Positions 44,370 through 52,060 of a stretch of DNA of 53,995 bases are shown piece by piece. The stretch covers positions 230,288-284,282 of the forward strand of contig NZ_LMUJ01000063.1 of the NCBI RefSeq assembly GCF_009765975.1, in the 5' to 3' direction. A program made the position numbers and the translations under genes. The notes beneath the pieces were generated by a model. The model made no database searches. It was not told the DNA's origin and worked only from the letters and a program-made list of their open reading frames with translations. Source of the stretch: Acidisphaera sp. S103. GTDB lineage: Bacteria; Pseudomonadota; Alphaproteobacteria; Acetobacterales; Acetobacteraceae. Within the stretch, counting starts at the first letter, position 1, and every line of letters begins with the position of its first letter.

Positions 44370-45718
44370 GCCGCCTGCTCCATCACGATCTCCGGCTTCA
44401 CCCATTCCCGAGGGATCAGCACCGACTTCACCGCCAATATCTGCCTTGCGCCGAAATTGATCCCGCCACCGGCCCCCGTCGGCCCCTGCATGTGCAGGCT
44501 GCGCACCTCCGCCCCCACCGCCTCGGCCGCCTTCTTGTCCGGCGTCCGTGCCGCAATCCGCAGCCGCACCTCGTAAGGCTCCGGACACAGACTGGCATCG
44601 TTGGCATGCAGCGAGTTCATCCCGATCAGGTCAACCCGCATCTCCTCATAGCTCAGCCCGCGGCGGCGCAAACGTTCCTTCACCACCTCGATCCCCAGCT
44701 TCGCCCGAGCCAGCGCGTTGATGCCGGCAAAGCCCATCTCACCGGAGCCCATATACCCGTCGAAATACCCCACCACCACTTTGTAGGTTGCCGTGCGCGG
44801 CTTCCCGCGCGCCCCATCCAGCCCGACCCGGTCATGCCCCAGCGTCCGGAACGTCACCCCCGACGCGTCCAGCACGCAGTCCGGCGTGATGTAGGCACTC
44901 GGATCATGCATCTCGTACAGCAACTGCTCAGTGCAGGTCGCCACATCCAGCCGCCCGCCGGACCCCGGCGTCTTCGACACTTCCACGCGCCCGTCCGCCC
45001 ACACATCGGCCAGCGGATACCCCAGCCCGGCGAGGTCCTCGACCTCCTTCCGGCCCGGATCGGCAAAACATCCCCCGGTCAACTGCCCGGAACACTCCAA
45101 CAGATGCCCCGCCAGCGTCCCATTGGCCAGCTTCGGATAATCGTCATACGACCAACCGAACGCATGCAGCATCGGCCCGAGGAACAAGGCCGGATCGGCC
45201 ACCCGCCCGGTGACCACCAACTCCGCCCCAGTGGCAAACCCCTTCGCCACCACATCCGCCCCCAGATACGCATTCGCCGACGCCATCTTCGGGAGCAGCG
45301 ACTCCAACCGCGCCCCGTCTTCCATCAGCGGCAGCTCGGGATGCGCGCGCATCACGTCGGTGACCTCGTCACCGCGCACCACGGCGCAGGTGTAGTCCGG
45401 ACAATCCCATTCGGCGGCATGCTTGCGCACGGCCCGAGCGGCCCCCATCGGATTGGCCGCACCCATGTTGGTGACGATCTTCACCCCGCGCCGCAGCGCC
45501 GGCGGCATGATCGCCTCCATCCGCTCCAGCAGCACCGGGGTGTAGCCCTTGGCGGGGTCCTTCGCCCGGTCCAGCGTCTCGCGGGCGATGGTGCGTTCGG
45601 CCAGGCATTCCATCGCCAGATAGTCGAGTTCGCCGCGCTCGACGATCTCCACACCCGGTGGAATCCGGTCGTCGGCAAAGCCGGCGCCGCAGCCGATCCT
45701 GATCTTGTCGCGTGCCAT
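44366..45718 (-). CDS. Acyclic terpene utilisation AtuA family protein (DUF1446)
   Basis: This 450-residue protein matches the AtuA (DUF1446) family. It opens with IRIGCGAGFADDRIPPG, and later shows the conserved TNMGAANPMGAA block, LVVTGRVADPALFLGP and a GCFADPGR loop. The family takes part in acyclic terpene breakdown in Pseudomonas, but the chemistry is unproven and most homologues are uncharacterised. It is coupled to the small subunit downstream. A fragment of a second, closely related atuA lies 1.3 kb upstream at 47000-47098. Confidence 0.9.
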   Translation of the reverse strand: MARDKIRIGCGAGFADDRIPPGVEIVERGELDYLAMECLAERTIARETLDRAKDPAKGYTPVLLERMEAIMPPALRRGVKIVTNMGAANPMGAARAVRKHAAEWDCPDYTCAVVRGDEVTDVMRAHPELPLMEDGARLESLLPKMASANAYLGADVVAKGFATGAELVVTGRVADPALFLGPMLHAFGWSYDDYPKLANGTLAGHLLECSGQLTGGCFADPGRKEVEDLAGLGYPLADVWADGRVEVSKTPGSGGRLDVATCTEQLLYEMHDPSAYITPDCVLDASGVTFRTLGHDRVGLDGARGKPRTATYKVVVGYFDGYMGSGEMGFAGINALARAKLGIEVVKERLRRRGLSYEEMRVDLIGMNSLHANDASLCPEPYEVRLRIAARTPDKKAAEAVGAEVRSLHMQGPTGAGGGINFGARQILAVKSVLIPREWVKPEIVMEQAA

Positions 45719-45951
45719 TCTGTTCCCCTTGTCGGGTGGGATGGTACTCGGGGTTCGCCGATGGTGTCCACGCTTGCAGCCGGATCGTGTGGGTCTGCAA
45801 AGAAAAGCGCCTAACGCAGATAAGAAGATGGATGCACGCTGAGCACGCAGATGCTATCTAGGGGCGCGCCTGCATGAGCATCAAAGCGAGGAAGCGTCGA
45901 ATTTGCCTTCGATCCGGGTATCCGCTTTCTCGTGTGCCTCTTTTTCTGACT

Positions 45952-46602
45952 CTAGTCTCCGCCACTGTAATAGTGAATTGCCACCTTACCAGTAGCCCGA
46001 GCAGAAAGCCAGTCAAAGGTGAAACCAATAGGGGCACCAACAAGTGGAACCATTTTCATGAAGCTTGTCAGCGATTTTTCGCCAGCTTTTGTTATGATTT
46101 TTTGGGGGATAATCTTCCATATTTTCACCATAATTTCCCTGGTTATGTATTTATCAATAGCTTTTTTGGTTATACCCTTTGTCATTTCTACTCCCAATCG
46201 CTTTAATCCCTCTTTAGCGGAATCACCTGCTAAAATGAGAAATATGTCTGTCTTAATGTTCGCCGCCTTTAAATCGTGACCATATACGTGAGCGATGGCG
46301 ATAGCCATAAATATTTGAATCTTCCATGATGCTACCAGATCAGCCGGCACAGTAACTGGAAGAGTAATAAGTCCACCCACCCCAGTAGCAGCACCAACGA
46401 GTCCATTTTTCATGGATTTTCTGCTTACGATCTTTCTCGCGAGTGCATCGTTTGAAATTTCTGGATTCAGAGATCGTAACGATCCAACATATTTGTCAAC
46501 TTCAGGTAGACTCTTTTCAACCATCCAATCCACTATCTTCGTTATCACATTCTCCTTTTCTTCTACCTCATTACCATCCTCGTCTATCGTTTGATTACTC
46601 AT
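45952..46602 (-). CDS. EcsC-like protein in an AT-rich island
   Basis: This 216-residue protein resembles the EcsC family: an acidic N-terminus, LVGAATGVGGLITLPVTVPADLV-type hydrophobic core (about 80-105), and a second hydrophobic turn VPLVGAPIGFTFDW near the C-terminus. It is rich in Lys and Ile and its codons are AT-rich, unlike all neighbours, so recent transfer is likely. The ATG at 46602 has a GGGGGA site; the frame extends 30 codons upstream without support. It is unlike the EcsC protein at 39.3 kb in composition. Function unknown. Confidence 0.78.
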   Translation of the reverse strand: MSNQTIDEDGNEVEEKENVITKIVDWMVEKSLPEVDKYVGSLRSLNPEISNDALARKIVSRKSMKNGLVGAATGVGGLITLPVTVPADLVASWKIQIFMAIAIAHVYGHDLKAANIKTDIFLILAGDSAKEGLKRLGVEMTKGITKKAIDKYITREIMVKIWKIIPQKIITKAGEKSLTSFMKMVPLVGAPIGFTFDWLSARATGKVAIHYYSGGD

Positions 46603-46918
46603 AGTCCCCCAAGGAGCGCAACTGAGAGTGGCGACAAGTGGGTAATATACCGTAACATGACATAGTTGCCACAAAAAACTGACCCTACGCACCTAGTCTG
46701 TCGGTAAATCTTGAAATGCCTTCTCAACCCTGAGAACTACGCGTATAGGTTGTGATTGGCTGTGATGGCGGTTGCAACCTTCCTTCGGGATGGTGGGGGA
46801 TCACTGGTCGTGGCCAATCACCATCCGCGTCCATCCACTTCCATCGTTAGATTCTTACTTTCCCGACCCAAACACCACCCAACCCACCGACCCCCATCCG
46901 ACAACCCAACGCCCACTC

Positions 46919-46998
46919 ACCGCCACAGCACAACACGATCGGATCCAGCCACCGAGCTGCCTCGATCAGCCCCGCCCGCGTGGCCGGATGCAGCGGCG
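46919..46998 (-). pseudogene. Fragment of a second dapA-like gene (3' end)
   Basis: On the minus strand this 80-base piece encodes PLHPATRAGLIEAARWLDP, matching the C-terminus of the intact aldolase gene (PLHPATRAGLIEVARQLDP). The stop codon region has decayed. It directly follows the atuA fragment on the minus strand, joined without a spacer gene. Confidence 0.85.
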
Positions 46999-46999
46999 G

Positions 47000-47098
47000 G
47001 TGCGTTCGGCCAGGCACTCCATCGCCAGGTAGTCGAGTTCGCCCCGCTCGACGATCTCCACCCCCGGCGGAATGCGGTCATCGGCAAACCCGGCGCGC
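47000..47098 (-). pseudogene. Fragment of a second atuA gene (5' part)
   Basis: On the minus strand this piece encodes AGFADDRIPPGVEIVERG and ELDYLAMECLAERT, identical to residues about 12-43 of the intact AtuA at 44.4-45.7 kb. By eye the DNA differs at about 8 of 96 positions, all apparently synonymous. It therefore derives from a copy that was under protein-level selection until it was cut. Confidence 0.88.
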
Positions 47099-47129
47099 CC
47101 GTCAGAGGTGCAAACGGCACCCCCAACCG

Positions 47130-50100
47130 TCAGGCCGCGAGAACCCGCCTTTCCGAACCAACCGCCGCCGTCCCCGAACCCACAACCGCTGCCATCGCCT
47201 CGGCGACCACGGCATCGGTGTAATGGTCCCGCACCAGCGCCAGCCCGGCCTCGGCATACTGATCGTGCAGCACCGCCTGGCGATTCAGCTCGCAGATCAA
47301 CGCCGCCATCTCCGCCGGGCCATCCGATACCAACGCCCGCAGCAGCCCATCCAGCGGAATGCCTTCCGCCGCGATCCGGCTCATCACGCACGGCACGCCG
47401 GCCGCCAAGCTGTCCAGCACCTTGCCCTTGATGCCAGCGCCGAACCGCAACGGCGCCACGGTCAGCCTCACTTGGTCGAACACTGCCGCCAACTGATCGA
47501 CATGCCCCACCAACGTCATCCGCCGATCCAACCAGTCCCACCCCTGGCCCGACCAGTCGCTGCCGACGATCACGCACGGCATCTCCGGATCGAGATCCCA
47601 CACGCGCGGCATGATCTCCTCCGCCAGCCACCGCACCGCATCCGGATTGGGCGCATGCCGCATGCCGCCAACGAACGCGACACCCTGCCGCCGCCACAGC
47701 GGCACGGTCCGCGCCGCCGCCTGCAACGCCCACGGCACGACATGGACCGGCAGCCCCGGCGCCTCCTGCCGCAGATAGTCTGCCTCCGCCGGCGAGTGCG
47801 TGATCACCGCATCCACCATCCGCATCGCATTTATCTCGCGCGGTTTCAGGCGACGGCTTTCCTCCAGCAACTCCTCGTTTCCATGCACACGCGCTTGCCG
47901 GGCGACGCGAACATGTTGCAGGTCGGCAACGCTGTACACAACGCGTGACCGAGGCTGCCAGGTCCGCACCATCGGCGCATACGTCTCCGCATTGGACAGC
48001 CTGTGCAGATAAACCAGGTCGAACATGTCGCGCCCGCGCCGCAGCACCTCCTCCACCGAGGCAACCAGCGGGGCGCGATGGCACGTCACCCCCAGGGCCG
48101 ACAACGCCGCGTCATCGCTGGACGCCATCTCCCCCGACGCAACGAACTCAACCTGCCAGCCCAGCGCCTGCAACGCCGCGATATGGCTGAGGACGGCATT
48201 GGACCCGGCATCGCGGTCCCAGCGCGGCAGCCGGTCATCGATGACCAGCGCCCGCTTCGGCCGGTGCCGGGGCCCTTTGGCCCAGCGCACCAGGGGACCG
48301 TCGCTGCCGCTATCCCGCCGATGCACCGCCCGTATCCGCCGGACATGGTCGGTACTCTCAAGCAACACATCCAGTAACGCGTCCAGGGTGGATGGATCGT
48401 CGGCGACGTCGATCGCGAAATCCATCGTCTGGCGGACATCCCGCAGCAGGGACGCGCCATTATGCGGCTCGATCACCAGCGGTGACCCCGCCAGTTCGCG
48501 CCCGTCGGCCACGCGCCGGACACGCAGTTCATGCCCCGTCAACGGCGACAGCCCGCGCGTCAGGCGCAGCTCGAAACCGTGACGCCCGTCACCGATCCCA
48601 GCCTCCTCCAGGTCGGCGCGAAAGCGATTGGCGGTCACGCGTGCGATCAGGCCATGGCCGTCCAGCACGTCCAGGATCACGGGAGAGCCGGGATGCTCAG
48701 GATCGAAGGCCCAGCCGCCGATGGACGCGCCGTCGAGCCCGTCCAGATTGCCCTGCAGCGGTCCGGGAACATCCACCCTATCCTTCGGCGTCAACCCGGT
48801 CCGGGAGTCGATGACACGGCGCACCTGGGCCAGGATCGGACCTGACTCGATACGCGGCGCGCAGAACATCCAGCGTTGCGAGTCGTCGGACGGATACAGC
48901 CGGGAAAATTCAGCCGCGTTGTGGAACATGCCGCGGCTGTCGCAATCGACGAACGTCTCGGCCGGGGCATCCTCCGCGAAGATGACATCGTGCTGGTCAA
49001 GCTCGATATGGAAATACTGGATCGGATCGATATGCGGACAACGCACGATCGATGCGCCGTTGACCAGATGTTCGGCCTGGATCAGCACATCGTCGAAAAA
49101 CAGCGCATGCAGCGGAGACACGTAAAGATCGCGGACAGGCACATCCGTACCCAGCGCACCCGCCTTGATCAGGATCGGAATGATATCGCGATTGCCCGCC
49201 GCAAAAGCGGACGCATAGGACCGGGTGCCAATCCACTTGATCGGCTTGGCGGCACCGTCCAGCGTGATGACGCAATCGCCGATGGCAAGATCCTCGACGC
49301 GAACGTCACCCTTGTCGGTGCGGATGCGCGTCCCGGCCAGGTAGCACGGCGTGGTGTTCTCGATGATGAAGCTGTTGCCGCCGGAATTGCTGGCATGAAA
49401 GAATTGCCCAGTATAATTTCCGCTCGGATCCAAATTGATATCGATCGGACCGCCCGACGCCAGGCCAAGCTGCAACGTATCGCCGTTGACCAGATTCGCC
49501 GACGTAACGGACTGCCCGGTGATCTCCAGTGTCTGGCCGCTGACCATGCCCGAAACGACGTTGCCGCTTGCCGCGGTGCTGCTGAATGCCAGGATATCGC
49601 CCGTGGCGCCGCCGAACGCGATCGTGCCGCTGCCGTTCAGCGCCGCAACCTGCACGCTTCCGGCGTTGATGATCACCCGCCCGTTATTCGTCATGACGCC
49701 GGAATCGATCAGCGCCCCCGACGTGTCCAGCGTGCCCGCATTGCCCAGCGTCGCGCCGGCCGCGACGTTGTTGGTGCCGGTGAATTGCCAGGTGGCACCG
49801 GCATCGATCGTGGTCTGGGCGAAATTCACGAACTCGGACCCCAGGCCGCTCAGCGCCCCGGCGCTGGACCCGGAAGCCAGCTCCAGCGTACTGATCGCCC
49901 CGCCACCGACGGCATTGCCGCCATCGACGATCCCCTTGAAGTATCCACCAGGGTCGTCAATGACGCGATTGGTGAAGCCGGAGCCCAAGATCACCGCGTC
50001 CGCGCCGCCAAGGATTTGTCCGGCGTTGATGACTGTGCCGGCGCCCCCCTCGATCTTGACACCGAAACTTGTACCATCGGCGGAGATCCTACCGTCGGAC

Positions 50101-50825
50101 AGGTTGGTGACGGTCCCGCCGGCGTACAATCCGACCGGCCCGTAACTGCTGTTGCCGACGATGCTGCCGGAATTGACGATCAACCCGCTGGCCGCGGTGA
50201 ATCTGACGCCGCCCGAGATGAGGCCGGTACTGAAGTTCGTGACGCTGCCGCCGGCCGTGGAATAGATACCAACGCCGTTGGCGTAGGTACCGCCGATGAA
50301 GCCAGAGTTCGTGATGGTTCCGCCGGTCGACCCGTGCTCGAGATAGATTCCGGATTCACCAGCGATAATGGTGCCGCCAAGCTGGTTGTTGATTTTGACG
50401 CCGATCCCGTAGACGCCGATCCCGAATTCCGAGTTCCCAACGATCAGGCCGCTGTTTGTCAGACCGCTTTCACTGGCGCCGGGATCGTCGAAATAAACCC
50501 CTATAACATCGCCCACGAGGGTGCCGGTGTTCGTTACACTGGCATTGCTATCGAGTATTGTGATCGCGGACTCGGCGCCAGGGCCCCCCATATAGAGGTT
50601 GTTAATGACGGTATCATTGTTGCCCTTGATGCTGACCCCACCGTCGCTCCCGAAAAGCGACGCGGTATTGATCAACGTATCGTTGCTGCCGGTGATGACG
50701 ATCGCGTACTGGCTGCTGTGCAGCAAGCGGTTCGACCCGTTCGATGCAACCACCCCGTTTCCGGAGAGGTAATAGGTGCTGTTCCCGGGTGGTACGGTGA
50801 CCGGCATCGCTTTTCTGCTCCCCAT
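47130..50825 (-). CDS. Beta-helix - Hint (hedgehog/intein) - glycosyltransferase fusion protein
   Basis: This 1231-residue protein has a Gly/Asn/Thr-rich repeat region (about 10-485) like a beta-helix adhesin passenger. A Hint_2 domain (494-640) follows, with the nucleophile-type cysteine in TTPCYLAGTRIRT (C494), the VEDLAIGDCVITLDG motif, and SPLHALFFDDVLIQAEHLV carrying a conserved-type His573. Residues 690-785 form a module with GGWAFDPEHPGSP and EAGIGDGRHGFEL, seen in other multidomain glycosyltransferases. Residues about 856-1200 are a GT4-like glycosyltransferase (GGMRHAPNPDAVRWL, APLRFGAGIKGKVLDSLAAG). No signal peptide is visible. AAGGG supports the start. Self-cleavage and substrate are unproven. 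Confidence 0.82.
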   Translation of the reverse strand: MGSRKAMPVTVPPGNSTYYLSGNGVVASNGSNRLLHSSQYAIVITGSNDTLINTASLFGSDGGVSIKGNNDTVINNLYMGGPGAESAITILDSNASVTNTGTLVGDVIGVYFDDPGASESGLTNSGLIVGNSEFGIGVYGIGVKINNQLGGTIIAGESGIYLEHGSTGGTITNSGFIGGTYANGVGIYSTAGGSVTNFSTGLISGGVRFTAASGLIVNSGSIVGNSSYGPVGLYAGGTVTNLSDGRISADGTSFGVKIEGGAGTVINAGQILGGADAVILGSGFTNRVIDDPGGYFKGIVDGGNAVGGGAISTLELASGSSAGALSGLGSEFVNFAQTTIDAGATWQFTGTNNVAAGATLGNAGTLDTSGALIDSGVMTNNGRVIINAGSVQVAALNGSGTIAFGGATGDILAFSSTAASGNVVSGMVSGQTLEITGQSVTSANLVNGDTLQLGLASGGPIDINLDPSGNYTGQFFHASNSGGNSFIIENTTPCYLAGTRIRTDKGDVRVEDLAIGDCVITLDGAAKPIKWIGTRSYASAFAAGNRDIIPILIKAGALGTDVPVRDLYVSPLHALFFDDVLIQAEHLVNGASIVRCPHIDPIQYFHIELDQHDVIFAEDAPAETFVDCDSRGMFHNAAEFSRLYPSDDSQRWMFCAPRIESGPILAQVRRVIDSRTGLTPKDRVDVPGPLQGNLDGLDGASIGGWAFDPEHPGSPVILDVLDGHGLIARVTANRFRADLEEAGIGDGRHGFELRLTRGLSPLTGHELRVRRVADGRELAGSPLVIEPHNGASLLRDVRQTMDFAIDVADDPSTLDALLDVLLESTDHVRRIRAVHRRDSGSDGPLVRWAKGPRHRPKRALVIDDRLPRWDRDAGSNAVLSHIAALQALGWQVEFVASGEMASSDDAALSALGVTCHRAPLVASVEEVLRRGRDMFDLVYLHRLSNAETYAPMVRTWQPRSRVVYSVADLQHVRVARQARVHGNEELLEESRRLKPREINAMRMVDAVITHSPAEADYLRQEAPGLPVHVVPWALQAAARTVPLWRRQGVAFVGGMRHAPNPDAVRWLAEEIMPRVWDLDPEMPCVIVGSDWSGQGWDWLDRRMTLVGHVDQLAAVFDQVRLTVAPLRFGAGIKGKVLDSLAAGVPCVMSRIAAEGIPLDGLLRALVSDGPAEMAALICELNRQAVLHDQYAEAGLALVRDHYTDAVVAEAMAAVVGSGTAAVGSERRVLAA

Positions 50826-50977
50826 TGCCCTTCAAGGGCGGCTTCGGCCATTCAATACGCTGTGGTTTTTATGACCCGACGCAGAAGGCTTATGTAATAC
50901 TATATTTATTGCGATATGCCGAGCAAGTGCCTCTGCCCGGCAGCCAACGCAATTGCGTGAATGAAAAGAAAACGCCG

Positions 50978-51907
50978 TCACCGCCCCCAGCGCAACACCA
51001 TCGGATCCAGCTGCCGAGCCACCTCGATCAGCCCGGCCCTGGTGGCCGGGTGCAGTGGCGCCAGAGGATGGCGCACCATCTCCGACCGGATCACCCCGCC
51101 CTCCCGCATCAGCACTTTCGCCGCCAGCAGCCCGCATTGGCGATTCTCGTAGTTGATCAGTGGCAGCCACCGGTCATACGCCGCCACAGCGGCTGTCCGG
51201 TCACCGGCCAAATGCGGATCCACGATCTGACGCATGCCATCGGGATAGCCGCCGCCGGTCATCGCCCCGGTGCCGCCGGCATCCAGGTCCGCCAGCAATG
51301 TGATCCCTTCCTCGCCGTCCCACGGCCCAACGATCGAGTCACCGCCTTCCGCGATCAGCGCCCGCAGCTTGTCGGCCGCCCGCGGCATCTCGATCTTGAA
51401 ATAGGCGACGTTGGGAATTTCCCGCGCCATGCGGGCAAGGAACGGCACCGACAGCGCCGTCCCGGCCACCGGCGCGTCCTGGATCATCACCGGGATGGAG
51501 ACCGCATCCGACACGCGCTGGAAAAATTCGTAAATGCCCGCCTCCGACGCCCGCATGGTCGCCCCATGATACGGCGGCATCACCATCACCATGGCCGCCC
51601 CTGCCGCCTGCGCCAGCCGGCTGCGTTCGGCGCAGATCTGCGAGCCGAAATGCGTCGTCGTCACGATCACCGGCACCCGCCCCGCCACGTGGTCGAGCAC
51701 CGCGTGCATCACCCGTTCCCGCTCCTCATCCGTCAGCACGAACTGTTCGGACCAGTTGGCCAGGATGCAGATGCCTTGCGACCCAGCCTCGATCATGAAG
51801 TCGATCGCCCGCTTCTGGCCGTCCAGGTCGAGTTCGCCATTGTCATCGAACACTGTCGGTGCGACCGGGAACACGCCGCGATACGGCGCGACTGAGGGCT
51901 TGGACAT
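50978..51907 (-). CDS. DapA-superfamily (dihydrodipicolinate synthase/N-acetylneuraminate lyase) aldolase
   Basis: This 309-residue TIM-barrel protein keeps the Schiff-base lysine (K171 in VAYFKIEMP). The paired threonines of true DapA (GTTGE) are replaced by ANWSE at 50-54, and the catalytic YNxP is IQDAP (142-146). It is therefore not likely to be dihydrodipicolinate synthase, but a lyase or aldolase of another keto-acid. The start at 51907 has a GGAGGAAG site; a Met nine codons upstream is less likely. A fragment of a second copy of its 3' end lies at 46919-46998 next to an atuA fragment, hinting at past linkage with atuA. Confidence 0.88.
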   Translation of the reverse strand: MSKPSVAPYRGVFPVAPTVFDDNGELDLDGQKRAIDFMIEAGSQGICILANWSEQFVLTDEERERVMHAVLDHVAGRVPVIVTTTHFGSQICAERSRLAQAAGAAMVMVMPPYHGATMRASEAGIYEFFQRVSDAVSIPVMIQDAPVAGTALSVPFLARMAREIPNVAYFKIEMPRAADKLRALIAEGGDSIVGPWDGEEGITLLADLDAGGTGAMTGGGYPDGMRQIVDPHLAGDRTAAVAAYDRWLPLINYENRQCGLLAAKVLMREGGVIRSEMVRHPLAPLHPATRAGLIEVARQLDPMVLRWGR

Positions 51908-52060
51908 GCTTCTTCCTCCAGGATAGTCGGCCAATGCTCAGCCACCCGGCCGCCGCATGCAAGACGCCGGATCACCCACCCACGACACAGCCGCTGGCCT
52001 TGTGATCCCGGGCACCGTATATGCTGCGCCCGTCTCCCATTTCCGGATCTGTCGCCTTTC

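Larger units (their letters stand above)
46603..47129. other. Island border with gene fragments
   Basis: This 527-bp gap includes AT-rich leader DNA of the EcsC-like gene (to about 46700), non-coding sequence, and then the two gene fragments at 46919-47098. No intact gene is present. Confidence 0.5.

Noticed and set aside
48876-50897. A 673-residue plus-strand frame opposite the beta-helix and Hint regions
   Set aside because: Arg/Asp-rich mirror frame with no motif; the opposite strand shows a clear Hint domain and a ribosome-binding site.
50978-51907. Calling this gene dapA (lysine biosynthesis)
   Set aside because: The threonine pair and the tyrosine of true DapA are missing although the lysine is kept.
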